A DNA stretch of 64,000 bases from Sphingomonas sp. Leaf33. Lineage in GTDB: Bacteria > Pseudomonadota > Alphaproteobacteria > Sphingomonadales > Sphingomonadaceae. The notes below the pieces were generated by a model. The model saw only the letters and a program-made list of their open reading frames with translations. It was not told where the DNA came from and made no database searches. Shown here piece by piece: positions 1-11,737 of this stretch. Position 1 is the stretch's first letter; each line of letters begins with the position of its first letter. The stretch covers positions 393,137-457,136 of the forward strand of contig NZ_LMLB01000001.1 in the NCBI RefSeq assembly GCF_001421785.1, in the 5' to 3' direction. Both the position numbers and the translations under genes were made by a program.

Positions 1-2
1 AG

Positions 3-953
3 AGCCAAGAGCGTCCGGCGAGTAACCCTGGGCTCCCGCCTGCGCGGGAGCACGGCGGAGATAAGGCGCCGACGTCACAGCACGTCCTCGCCTCGCCCGC
101 GGTCCGCGCGCGTGCCAAGGACCTCGGCATCGACCTCGCCGCCGTCCAGCACGACGGCCAGCATATCCGCCACGCCGATCTCGACGCGTACCTGCGCTAT
201 TCCGCCGGCCAGGGCTATCACGCCCCCCACGCATCGCGCGCGCGCGACGACCAGCCGGTCAAGGTCATCGGGATGCGCCGTCGCATCGCCGAGAACATGG
301 CCGCGTCGAAGCGGCAGATCCCGCACTTCACCTATGTCGACGAAATCGACGTGACCGCGCTTGAGGAGATGCGCGGCGACCTGAACGCCAACCGTGGCAA
401 CCGGCCGAAGCTGACGATGCTGCCGTTCCTGATCGTCGCGATCTGCCGCACGATCCCCGACTTCCCGATGCTCAACGCGCGATACGACGACGAAGCGGGT
501 GTGGTGACACGCCACGGTCGCGTGCACCTGGGCATGGCGACGCAGACCGATGCCGGCCTGATGGTCCCGGTCATCCGCGATGCGCAGGACAAGAACGTCT
601 GGCAGCTTGCGAGCGAGATCGGGCGTCTCGCCGAGGCCGCACGCACCGGCAAGGCGAAGTCGGAGGAGCTGTCGGGCTCGACGCTGACCGTCACCTCGCT
701 CGGGCCGCTGGGCGGCATTGCGACGACGCCGGTCATCAACCGCCCCGAAGTCGCGATCATCGGCCCGAACAAGATCGTCGAGCGCCCGATGTTCCGCCCT
801 AATGGTTCGGGAGGCGACGACATCGTGCGGGCAAAGCTGATGAACCTGTCGATCAGCTGCGACCACCGCGTCGTCGACGGCTGGGACGCGGCAAGCTATG
901 TCCAGGCGGTCCGCAAGCTGCTGGAGACGCCGGTCCTGCTGTTCGCGGATTGA
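3..953 (+). CDS. 2-oxoacid dehydrogenase E2 component (dihydrolipoamide acyltransferase), 5' truncated by window edge
   Basis: This is the acyltransferase core of a pyruvate or branched-chain 2-oxoacid dehydrogenase complex. It moves the acyl group from lipoate to CoA. The frame is open to the left edge, so the lipoyl domain lies outside the window. About 316 residues are visible. A peripheral-subunit binding domain spans visible residues 28-62 (VLASPAVRARAKDLGIDL and on). The catalytic domain starts near GMRRRIAENM and ends with the active-site motif SCDHRVVDGWD near residue 286. The text before the binding domain includes a 26-bp palindromic repeat read in frame as GLPPAREH. The branched-chain (BkdB) or pyruvate assignment is not settled, because the E1 genes are not visible. 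Confidence 0.9.
   Translation, partial: SQERPASNPGLPPAREHGGDKAPTSQHVLASPAVRARAKDLGIDLAAVQHDGQHIRHADLDAYLRYSAGQGYHAPHASRARDDQPVKVIGMRRRIAENMAASKRQIPHFTYVDEIDVTALEEMRGDLNANRGNRPKLTMLPFLIVAICRTIPDFPMLNARYDDEAGVVTRHGRVHLGMATQTDAGLMVPVIRDAQDKNVWQLASEIGRLAEAARTGKAKSEELSGSTLTVTSLGPLGGIATTPVINRPEVAIIGPNKIVERPMFRPNGSGGDDIVRAKLMNLSISCDHRVVDGWDAASYVQAVRKLLETPVLLFAD
28..53. repeat. 26-bp palindromic repeat, family A, inside the E2 linker
   Basis: The unit begins CTGGGCTCCCGCC and ends GCGGGAGCAC, and it can fold on itself (CTCCCGC/GCGGGAG). An identical 26-bp copy lies at 60518-60543. A near-identical inverted copy lies at 60465-60490, in an intergenic space. Here the repeat is in coding sequence and in frame. 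Confidence 0.85.
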
Positions 954-974
954 TCCGCGCCGCATTGCTTTCCT

Positions 975-1007
975 CCTTGCCCCGGCCGTGCCACGATCGG
1001 GGCAAGG
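975..1007 (+). terminator. Stem-loop after the E2 gene
   Basis: A 10-bp perfect stem (CCTTGCCCCG at 975-984, CGGGGCAAGG at 998-1007) with a 13-nt loop sits between the E2 stop and the next start. No U-run follows, so it may be an attenuator or RNA-stability hairpin and not a full intrinsic terminator. Confidence 0.4.
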
Positions 1008-1024
1008 GATGCGGGAGAGTGACG

Positions 1025-2815
1025 ATGGGCAAGGCGGTTTCCTTGGGTATGCTGGCGATCGTGCCCGTCCTGTCCGCGGCGGCCCCCGCGCAGACGCAGG
1101 ACGCCGCGCTGCTCGCCTTCGTCGACACGGCGTATGACGAACAGGTCGCGCTCAGCCCGGAAACCCAGACCGATCTGGGGCTAAAGACCAACTACGACCG
1201 GCTGGACGATTATACCGATGCCGCCGCGGTCCGGATGCGCACGCTGGTCGCGGCGCAGACCAAGGACATGCAGGCGCGGTTCCGGCCCGATCGCCTCAGC
1301 GAGAATGCGCGGATCAGCTATCGCCTGTTCGAATATGAGAACGCCCGCGCCGCCGACAGCTTCCGCTTCCGCAACCTGCGCTTTCCGGTATCGACCAACG
1401 GCAGTCCGGCGGGCGGGATCCCGGTCCTGCTGATCAACAACCACAAGGTCGACACCGTTGAAGACGCGCAGGCCTATATCGCTCGCCTGCGCGACACGCA
1501 GCGGGTGATGCGCGAAGTCGCCGCGACGATGCGCGCACAGGCCGCTGCCGGCATCGTCCCCAACCAGGTCAATTTCGCGCCCGCCCGCAACGATGCGAAG
1601 AAGGTGCTGGTCGGCGCGCCGTTCGACAGCGGCTCAGATTCGACGCTGATGGGCGATTTCCGCAAGAAGGTGACCGCCCTCGACGCGCCCGCAGCGACCA
1701 AGGCGCGGCTGCTGGCCGACGCGCAGGCCGCGCTGACCGGGCCGTTCAAGAGCGGCTACGACACGCTGATCGCCGCGATCGACGAGATCGAGCCCAAGTC
1801 GAAGGGCAATTTCGGCGTCTGGGCGCTGCCGGGCGGCGCGGCCTATTATGCCGACCGGCTGAGGCAGTCGACGACGACCGACCTGACCGCCGACCAGATC
1901 CACACGCTCGGCCTGCAACAGGTCGCGGCGATCCGGCAGGAGATGGAGGCGATCAAGCGCCAGGTCGGCTTTACCGGCACGCTCGAACAGTTCTTCGACA
2001 AGGTCCGCACCGATCCGACGCTGAAATATCCGAATACGGTGGCCGGCCGGGAAGAATATCTGGCTGACGCCCGCGCGGTCATCGGGTCGGTGATGGCCAA
2101 GGCGCCACAATATTTTCGCGTGCTGCCCAAGGCGCAGCTGGAGGTGCGCGCGGTCGAAAAATGGCGGGAGGCGACCGCGTCGACCGCCTTCTACAATTCG
2201 CCGTCCGCCGATGGGAAGCGGCCGGGCATCTACTACGTCAATCTGATCGACATGAACCAGACGCAGAAGGTGCAGGTCGCCGGCATTGCCGCACATGAAG
2301 GCGCGCCGGGGCACCATTTCCAGATCGCGCGCCAGCAGGAGCTGACCGGCATCCCGAAGTTCCGCCGCTTCGGCGGATACGGCGCCTATGCGGAAGGGTG
2401 GGGCCTGTATTCGGAACGGCTGGCCGACGAAATGGGCATCTACACAACGCCCTACGATCGCTTCGGCATGCTGTCGCTCCAGGTCTGGCGCGCGATCCGC
2501 CTGGTGCTCGACACCGGCATCCATTCCAAGCGTTGGACCCGCGAGCAGTCGATCGCGTATTTCAAGGCGAACAGTTCGGTGTCCGACACCGATATCGCGC
2601 GCGAAGTCGATCGCTATTTCAACTGGCCGGGACAGGCGACCAGCTACATGGTCGGCCAGCTCAAGATCGCCGAACTGCGGAAGCGAGCCGAGCGCGAGCT
2701 GGGCCCGACGTTCGACATCCGCGACTTCCACGAAACCGTGCTGCGCCAGGGCTCGCTGCCGCTGGACGTGCTGGAGGAGCAGGTGAACCGCTACATTGCC
2801 GAGCGGCGGCGCTGA
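1025..2815 (+). CDS. Secreted DUF885 family protein (putative metallopeptidase-like)
   Basis: The protein is 596 aa. The ATG at 1025 is chosen over an in-frame upstream ATG at 950. It is preceded by GGGAGAG and gives a clean signal peptide ending in AAAPAQTQD. The DUF885 hallmark AHEGAPGHH sits near residue 423, and the conserved YAEGWGLYSE segment follows about 40 residues later. The HExxxGHH arrangement resembles a zinc-peptidase active site, and family members are usually annotated as lipoproteins or M3-like hydrolases. The substrate is unknown. No lipobox cysteine is visible, so a periplasmic location is inferred. Confidence 0.85.
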   Translation: MGKAVSLGMLAIVPVLSAAAPAQTQDAALLAFVDTAYDEQVALSPETQTDLGLKTNYDRLDDYTDAAAVRMRTLVAAQTKDMQARFRPDRLSENARISYRLFEYENARAADSFRFRNLRFPVSTNGSPAGGIPVLLINNHKVDTVEDAQAYIARLRDTQRVMREVAATMRAQAAAGIVPNQVNFAPARNDAKKVLVGAPFDSGSDSTLMGDFRKKVTALDAPAATKARLLADAQAALTGPFKSGYDTLIAAIDEIEPKSKGNFGVWALPGGAAYYADRLRQSTTTDLTADQIHTLGLQQVAAIRQEMEAIKRQVGFTGTLEQFFDKVRTDPTLKYPNTVAGREEYLADARAVIGSVMAKAPQYFRVLPKAQLEVRAVEKWREATASTAFYNSPSADGKRPGIYYVNLIDMNQTQKVQVAGIAAHEGAPGHHFQIARQQELTGIPKFRRFGGYGAYAEGWGLYSERLADEMGIYTTPYDRFGMLSLQVWRAIRLVLDTGIHSKRWTREQSIAYFKANSSVSDTDIAREVDRYFNWPGQATSYMVGQLKIAELRKRAERELGPTFDIRDFHETVLRQGSLPLDVLEEQVNRYIAERRR

Positions 2816-2850
2816 GGCGCGTCGCCAACGGCGTTGGTAAGAACCGTCTC

Positions 2851-3111
2851 TTATTGGACCGGTTTATGATGTGGCCTTGGCACGCCATCGTAACAATCGC
2901 CGCGCGGACAGCCTCTATGACGTTAGCGATGTTCAAAATGAGCGTTTTGACCTGTCGCGCCTGTCCGATGCGCTCGAACCCTACCGCCGCAGTCGATGCA
3001 CCGAAGTTTTCTGCTTCGGGGCATCTCCAACGCGAGCGCGATATCGATTACCTGCCATGCGTTATTTGCCCACAGCTCGCAGTCCGTCGATCGCGCCACA
3101 GTTCTCTCCAT
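2851..3111 (-). pseudogene. Small Cys/His-rich protein interrupted by an in-frame TAA
   Basis: Reading from the ATG at 3111, the protein runs through ALEMPRSRKLRCIDCGGRVR and AHRTGATGQNAHFEHR, then meets TAA at 2923-2925. Past that stop the same frame continues as RHRGCPRGDCYDGVPRPHH and closes at TAA 2851-2853. Spacing of the CxxCG pair, the HFEH block and the later Cys residues looks like one zinc-binding unit. This suggests a conserved gene broken by one nonsense codon. I recall similar small sphingomonad proteins but cannot confirm this. A sequencing error or a genuine short product ending in HFEHR are the alternatives. Confidence 0.45.
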
Positions 3112-3198
3112 CGCTAGATGAAGACTACGCGCCATATTCGACAAAGAAAGACTGTTTTGCGATGGCCGTGCGACCGGAGGTCGACTGGGCAGATGTTC

Positions 3199-3285
3199 TG
3201 GTGCGGTCGAGAAGACTCGAACTTCCACGGGCTTTCGCCCACAACGACCTCAACGTTGCGCGTCTACCAATTCCGCCACGACCGC
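3199..3285 (-). tRNA. tRNA-Leu (anticodon GAG)
   Basis: The reverse strand folds into an 87-nt class II tRNA with acceptor GCGGTCG/CGACCGC, discriminator A and an encoded CCA. The anticodon stem CAACG/CGTTG closes the loop TTGAGGT, giving GAG, which reads CUC/CUU leucine codons. The variable arm GTGGGCGAAAGCCC is long, as expected for leucine. The T-arm contains GTTCGAGTC. Confidence 0.95.
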
Positions 3286-3426
3286 ACGTGAACCCCAACC
3301 GGACGGACCGGAAGGTTGGCAAGGAGGGCGCCTCTAGCAAGGCCTGTGGGGCGTGGCAATGGCGTTTTCGCGAGCGCCGCACGGCCGCGACGATTATCGC
3401 TTTTGGGCTGGTCAGGGCACCGTTCT

Positions 3427-3446
3427 ATTGATAATCACTCGCATCA
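3427..3446 (+). promoter_or_regulatory. Putative Fur-type iron box in front of feoA
   Basis: The AT-rich stretch TTGATAATCACTCGCATCAG includes the half site TGATAAT followed by a weaker partner half. It directly abuts the feoA ATG at 3448. This matches iron-responsive repression of feoAB, but the second half-site is imperfect. Confidence 0.45.
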
Positions 3447-3447
3447 G

Positions 3448-3711
3448 ATGACCGTGCATTCTCCGATTCCTCTGCCGATCGATCTCGCCGCCCTGCCGCG
3501 CCACGCCCTGGCGACGGTTGCCGGGATCGACTGGACGCAGCTGAGCGATGCGGAAGCGCGGCGCCTGCGCGAATTCGGGCTGGACGAGGGCGTCGAGATC
3601 GAGCTGCTGCACGGCGCGACGCTGGGCGGCGGGCCGCTCGCTTGTCGGATCGGGCGGATGACCATCACCTTCCGCAGCCATATCGCCCGGGCGATTCGCG
3701 TAACCGTCTGA
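3448..3711 (+). CDS. feoA: FeoA family ferrous iron transport protein
   Basis: This is an 87-aa protein with an SH3-like FeoA domain (ALPRHALATVAGIDW, then RRLREFGLDEGVEIELLHGA). FeoA is a small cytoplasmic partner of the FeoB iron permease. The ATG at 3448 fits the FeoA domain length. There is no obvious ribosome site, because a Fur-like box occupies the sequence right before it, so the message may be leaderless or nearly so. The stop lies 4 nt before feoB, so the two are surely co-transcribed. Confidence 0.85.
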   Translation: MTVHSPIPLPIDLAALPRHALATVAGIDWTQLSDAEARRLREFGLDEGVEIELLHGATLGGGPLACRIGRMTITFRSHIARAIRVTV

Positions 3712-3715
3712 CACG

Positions 3716-5572
3716 ATGACCGATCTTCCGCTGGTCGCGCTGGTCGGCAATCCCAACGCCGGCAAATCCGCGCTGTTCAACGCGCTGACCGGCGCGCGGC
3801 AGAAGGTTGGCAATTATCCCGGCGTCACCGTGGAGCGGCACACCGGCCGCCTGGCGCTGACCGATGGCCGCCCGGTCGAACTGGTCGACCTGCCCGGCAC
3901 CTACAGCCTCGACCCCTCCAGCCCCGACGAGGAAGTGACCCGCGACGTCGTCTATGGCCGCCAGGCGGGCGAGCGCCGGCCGGATGCGATCGTGGTGGTG
4001 GCGGATGCGACCAACCTCGACAATCACCTGCGCTTCGTCCTGCAACTCAAGCAGCTCGGGCTACCGATGGTGCTGGCGCTCAACATGGTCGACATGGCGG
4101 CGCGCGACGGCCTGACGATCGATGCCGCGGCATTGTCGGCCGAACTGGGCCTGCCGGTCGTGGAGACGGTCGCGGTGCGTCGGCGCGGGCTCGACCCGTT
4201 GCGTGATGCACTGGGCGAGGCGCTGCGCACGCGTGCCGTGCCGCAGGTCGCGCTCGAGTCGATCGATGCCGACATCCGCCATTTCCAGCGTGAGGCCCGC
4301 CGCATCGCGCGCGTCGCCAGTACGGAAACGTCGCGGGTGCGCGGCGTCACCCGCAGCCTCGACCGGTTCGCGCTGCACCCGGTGCTCGGGCCGCTCATCC
4401 TGCTCGCGCTGCTGTTCGTGATGTTCCAGGCGGTGTTCAGCTGGTCCGAGGCGCCGATCGGCTGGATCGAGGGCGCACAAGGGTGGCTGGGCGACACCGC
4501 GCTGGCGACGCTGCCGTCAGGATTCCTGCGCGATCTGCTGGTCCAGGGCATCATCGGCGGCGTCGGATCGGTCGTCGTCTTCCTGCCGCAGATCGTCATC
4601 CTGTTCCTGTTCATCTTGCTGCTCGAAGCGTCGGGATACATGGTGCGCGCGGCGATGCTGATGGACCGGCTGATGGCGGGTGTCGGCCTGTCGGGGCGCG
4701 CGTTCATCCCGCTTCTGTCGAGCTTTGCCTGCGCCATCCCCGGCATCATGGCGACGCGGTCGATCAGCGATCCGCGCGAACGGCTGACGACGATCCTGGT
4801 CGCGCCGCTGATGACCTGTTCGGCGCGACTGCCGGTCTATGCGGTCATCATCGGCGCGTTCATCCCGGCGCGGCAGGTCCTGCCGGGCGTCGGTTTGCAG
4901 GGGCTGGTGCTGCTGGCGCTGTATCTCGCCGGCATCGTCAGCGCGATGCTCGCCGCAGTGCTGATCCGGCGGACCGCGACCAAGGGCGTCGGTGGCGGCT
5001 TCCTGCTGGAAATGCCGCGCTACCAATGGCCCAACCTGCGCGACGTCGCGATCGGGCTCACGCAGCGCGCCTGGGTATTCCTGCGTCGCGCGGGCACGAT
5101 GATCATGGGCGTGACGATCGCGCTGTGGCTGCTGGCGAGCTACCCGGTCGCCCCCGACGGCATCAAGCAGAGCGAATATTCGATCGCCGGCCGCATCGCC
5201 AGCGTGCTGGAGGTCGGCCTGAAGCCGATCGGCTTCAACCACGAGATGAGCCTCGCCATCATCCCCGCGATGGCCGCGCGCGAAGTCGCGGTATCGGCGC
5301 TGCAGACCGTCTATGCGATCGACGCCGCGGACGAGGACCAGGGTGCGCAGGAACTGGGCGGGCAACTGGCCGGCCGCTGGAGCCTGGCCACCGCGCTCGC
5401 CTTCCTCGCGTGGTTCGTCTTCGCGCCCCAGTGCCTGTCGACCATCGCCGTCGTCCGCCGCGAAACGAACGGCTGGAAATGGCCGGCGTTCATGATCGGG
5501 TATCTGTTCGCGCTGGCATATGTCGCGGCGGGCGTGACGTACTGGCTGGCGGTGTGGGCCGGGTGGGGATGA
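3716..5572 (+). CDS. feoB: Ferrous iron transporter FeoB
   Basis: This inner-membrane Fe(II) permease has 618 aa and a G-protein head. G-domain motifs are GNPNAGKS (residues 11-18), DLPGTYS (about 58) and NMVD (about 123). The membrane part carries the two cysteine-containing Gate motifs, SSFACAIPGI and PLMTCSARLPVY. It is shorter than the E. coli protein (about 770 aa), mainly at the C-terminus, as in many alphaproteobacteria. It is followed by convergent gyrB after a 49-bp gap. No FeoC is visible. Confidence 0.95.
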   Translation: MTDLPLVALVGNPNAGKSALFNALTGARQKVGNYPGVTVERHTGRLALTDGRPVELVDLPGTYSLDPSSPDEEVTRDVVYGRQAGERRPDAIVVVADATNLDNHLRFVLQLKQLGLPMVLALNMVDMAARDGLTIDAAALSAELGLPVVETVAVRRRGLDPLRDALGEALRTRAVPQVALESIDADIRHFQREARRIARVASTETSRVRGVTRSLDRFALHPVLGPLILLALLFVMFQAVFSWSEAPIGWIEGAQGWLGDTALATLPSGFLRDLLVQGIIGGVGSVVVFLPQIVILFLFILLLEASGYMVRAAMLMDRLMAGVGLSGRAFIPLLSSFACAIPGIMATRSISDPRERLTTILVAPLMTCSARLPVYAVIIGAFIPARQVLPGVGLQGLVLLALYLAGIVSAMLAAVLIRRTATKGVGGGFLLEMPRYQWPNLRDVAIGLTQRAWVFLRRAGTMIMGVTIALWLLASYPVAPDGIKQSEYSIAGRIASVLEVGLKPIGFNHEMSLAIIPAMAAREVAVSALQTVYAIDAADEDQGAQELGGQLAGRWSLATALAFLAWFVFAPQCLSTIAVVRRETNGWKWPAFMIGYLFALAYVAAGVTYWLAVWAGWG

Positions 5573-5621
5573 CGCGCGGGGCCGTCGAAACCTTACTCCC
5601 TGCGATCAAACCCACCGGCGG

Positions 5622-8964
<3,343 letters not shown>

Positions 8965-9128
8965 TGAACTACTCCTTTGAACGTCCCGCTCCTTGATTCC
9001 CGAATGGCCCTACGCATTTGAACCCCAGCTTGATCCATGTGACAGGAAAGGTTCAGGCGCTTGCATCCCGGGCCGCCCCACGCCAAGGGATGCGGCAATC
9101 CGTTTTCGCGACGTGAAGGACGTAATCC

Positions 9129-9536
9129 TTGGCCACCGTGTCCAAACCTGCCCGCCCACGGGCTCCGCATCTCCAGGTCTATACCTGGGGACCGCACATG
9201 CTTGTTTCGATCCTGCACCGGGCGACCGGCAGTGGTCTCGCGACGGTCGGCACGATCCTGTTCGTGTGGTGGCTCGCTGCCGCTGCGGCCGGGGAGGAAG
9301 CCTATGCCACGTTCCTGTCGTGGTTCACCGGTGACTGGGCGCCGCTCGGCTACATTCTGGGCGTCGGCCTGACCTGGGCGTTCTTCCAGCATATGGCGAA
9401 CGGCGTGCGCCACCTGTTCATGGACCTGGGCGCGAACTTCGAGCTGAAGGGCAACCGGGCATCGGCTGTCGCCACGCTCGCCTTTGCAGGCCTCGCGACC
9501 GCGGCCTTCTGGGCCTATATCGTACTGGGGCGCTGA
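9129..9536 (+). CDS. sdhC: Succinate dehydrogenase cytochrome b556 subunit
   Basis: This 135-aa membrane anchor of complex II helps bind haem b and ubiquinone. It shows PRAPHLQVYTWGPHML, the SILHRATGSGLA signature and QHMANGVRHLFMDLG, with hydrophobic segments between them. The start is a TTG, because GAAGGA lies at a good distance (9115-9120) from it. The next in-frame candidate, GTG at 9138, is too far from that site. It is the first gene of sdhCDA, 3 bp before sdhD. Confidence 0.93.
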   Translation: MATVSKPARPRAPHLQVYTWGPHMLVSILHRATGSGLATVGTILFVWWLAAAAAGEEAYATFLSWFTGDWAPLGYILGVGLTWAFFQHMANGVRHLFMDLGANFELKGNRASAVATLAFAGLATAAFWAYIVLGR

Positions 9537-9539
9537 GAC

Positions 9540-9926
9540 ATGGGTAACGGAACCTCGATCGGCCGCGTCCGTGGCCTCGGCAGTGCCAAGGAAGGCACGC
9601 ATCACTGGTGGCACCAGCGGCTGACGGCGGGCACCAACCTGCTGCTGATGCTGTGGTTCTTCATCAGCATCGCGCGCCTGCCGGGCTATGGCCTGGCGGA
9701 CGTGACCAAATGGCTGTCGACGCCGTGGACTGCGTTGCCGCTGGTCCTGCTGGTCGTCAGCGTGTTCTACCATTTCCGCCTCGGGTTGCAGGTCGTGATC
9801 GAGGATTACCAGCATGACGCCAGCCGCGTCGCGGGCCTCATCCTCCTCAACCTCTTCACGGTGGGCGCCGCGGCGACCGCCATCTTTTCGATCCTCAAGA
9901 TCGCCTTCACCGGAAGCGTGAACTGA
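9540..9926 (+). CDS. sdhD: Succinate dehydrogenase membrane anchor subunit
   Basis: This is the second hydrophobic anchor of complex II, 128 aa. [18 protein letters not shown] opens the membrane region, and [19 protein letters not shown] carries the likely haem-ligand histidine. Its stop overlaps the start of sdhA (TGATG at 9924-9928), showing translational coupling. Confidence 0.93.
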   Translation: MGNGTSIGRVRGLGSAKEGTHHWWHQRLTAGTNLLLMLWFFISIARLPGYGLADVTKWLSTPWTALPLVLLVVSVFYHFRLGLQVVIEDYQHDASRVAGLILLNLFTVGAAATAIFSILKIAFTGSVN

Positions 9927-11728
9927 TGGCTGACAGCTACAAGATCATCGACCACACCTATGACGCCGTCGTCGTTGGCGCGGGCGGTTCGGGCCTGCGC
10001 GCCACGATGGGCGCGGCCGAAGCGGGGCTGAAGACCGCGTGCATCACCAAGGTGTTCCCGACCCGGTCGCACACCGTGGCGGCGCAGGGCGGCATCGCGG
10101 CGTCGCTCGGCAACAACACGCCGGACCATTGGTCGTGGCACATGTACGACACCGTCAAGGGCTCCGACTGGCTCGGCGACCAGGACGCGATCGAATACAT
10201 GGTCCGCAACGCACCGCAGGCGGTGTACGAGCTGGAACACGCCGGCGTGCCCTTCAGCCGGAACGAGAACGGCACGATCTATCAGCGCCCCTTCGGCGGG
10301 CACATGCAGAACATGGGCGCGGGCCCGCCGGTGCAGCGCACCTGCGCCGCGGCCGACCGGACCGGCCACGCCATGCTCCACGCGCTGTACCAGCAGAGCC
10401 TGAAGTACGACGCCGACTTCTTCATCGAATATTTCGCGCTCGACCTCATCATGGAGGATGGCGCCTGCCGCGGCGTCATCGCCATGTGCATGGAGGACGG
10501 CAGCATCCACCGCTTCCGCGCCCATGCCGTCGTTCTGGCGACGGGCGGCGGGGGCCGGGTGTACCAGTCGGCGACGTCGGCGCACACCTGCACCGGCGAC
10601 GGCAACGCCATGGTGCTGCGTGCCGGGCTGCCGCTGCAGGACATGGAATTCGTCCAGTTCCACCCGACCGGCATCTACGGCGCCGGCGTGCTCATCACCG
10701 AGGGCGCGCGCGGCGAGGGCGGGTATCTGACCAATTCCGAGGGCGAGCGCTTCATGGAGCGCTATGCTCCGTCGGCCAAGGACCTCGCCAGCCGCGACGT
10801 CGTCAGCCGCAGCATGGCCATGGAAATCCGCGAGGGCCGCGGCGTCGGCAAGGAGAAGGATCATATCTTCCTCCACCTCGACCACATCGACCCCAAGGTG
10901 CTGGCCGAGCGGCTGCCGGGCATCACCGAGACCGGCAAGGTCTTCGCCGGCGTCGACCTGACCCGCAAGCCGCTGCCGGTGGTGCCGACCGTCCACTACA
11001 ACATGGGCGGCATTCCCTGTAACTATCACGGCGAAGTCGTTCGCAATCAGAACGGCGACCCCGACAGCGTCGTGCCGGGGCTGTTCGCGGTCGGCGAAGC
11101 GGCGTGCGTTTCGGTGCACGGCGCCAACCGCCTCGGCTCCAACTCGCTGATCGACCTGGTCGTCTTCGGCCGCGCCACGGGGCTGCGGCTTAAGGAGATC
11201 ATCAAGCCGCATACCCAGCACAATCCGCTGCCCAAGGGCTCGGAGGACATGGCGCTCGCCCGGCTCGACCACTTCCGCCAGGCGAAGGGCGGCACGCCGA
11301 CCGCGACGATCCGTGCCGACATGCAGAAGACGATGCAGCGCCACGCCGCGGTGTTCCGCGACAGCAAGCTGCTCGCCGAGGGCGTCGAGCATATGGACCA
11401 AGTCTATCAGGGCATGGGCGACATCGGCATCACCGACCGCTCGATGATCTGGAACACCGACCTCATTGAGACGCTGGAGCTCGACAATCTGATCGGCCAG
11501 GCCGTCGTGACGATCCGCTGCGCAGAAAACCGCAAGGAAAGCCGCGGCGCGCACATGCACGAGGATTTCCCCGAGCGCGACGACGCCAACTGGATGAAGC
11601 ACACCATCGCGACATTCGACGGCTGGGGCGGCAAGGGCGGATCGGTGGCGATCGATTACCGGCCGGTGCATGACTACACGCTGACCGACGACATCGAATA
11701 CATTGAGCCGAAGAAGCGGGTGTACTGA
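9926..11728 (+). CDS. sdhA: Succinate dehydrogenase flavoprotein subunit
   Basis: This 600-aa subunit oxidises succinate to fumarate in the TCA cycle and respiratory chain. The Rossmann motif [12 protein letters not shown] is near residue 15. The FAD-linking region [10 protein letters not shown], the substrate site [15 protein letters not shown] and the [13 protein letters not shown]-terminal segment are all intact. sdhB, the iron-sulphur subunit normally next in this operon, is not downstream. A minus-strand accessory gene ends only 9 bp after the sdhA stop, and no sdhB occurs anywhere in the window. Confidence 0.97.
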   Translation: MADSYKIIDHTYDAVVVGAGGSGLRATMGAAEAGLKTACITKVFPTRSHTVAAQGGIAASLGNNTPDHWSWHMYDTVKGSDWLGDQDAIEYMVRNAPQAVYELEHAGVPFSRNENGTIYQRPFGGHMQNMGAGPPVQRTCAAADRTGHAMLHALYQQSLKYDADFFIEYFALDLIMEDGACRGVIAMCMEDGSIHRFRAHAVVLATGGGGRVYQSATSAHTCTGDGNAMVLRAGLPLQDMEFVQFHPTGIYGAGVLITEGARGEGGYLTNSEGERFMERYAPSAKDLASRDVVSRSMAMEIREGRGVGKEKDHIFLHLDHIDPKVLAERLPGITETGKVFAGVDLTRKPLPVVPTVHYNMGGIPCNYHGEVVRNQNGDPDSVVPGLFAVGEAACVSVHGANRLGSNSLIDLVVFGRATGLRLKEIIKPHTQHNPLPKGSEDMALARLDHFRQAKGGTPTATIRADMQKTMQRHAAVFRDSKLLAEGVEHMDQVYQGMGDIGITDRSMIWNTDLIETLELDNLIGQAVVTIRCAENRKESRGAHMHEDFPERDDANWMKHTIATFDGWGGKGGSVAIDYRPVHDYTLTDDIEYIEPKKRVY

Positions 11729-11737
11729 GCCGGCGCG

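Noticed and set aside
2871-3431. 186-aa plus-strand frame over tRNA-Leu
   Set aside because: It runs across a tRNA gene and the broken Cys/His gene, so it cannot be coding.
9806-11671. 621-aa open frame opposite sdhA
   Set aside because: Antisense of the clear sdhA gene, low-complexity composition.
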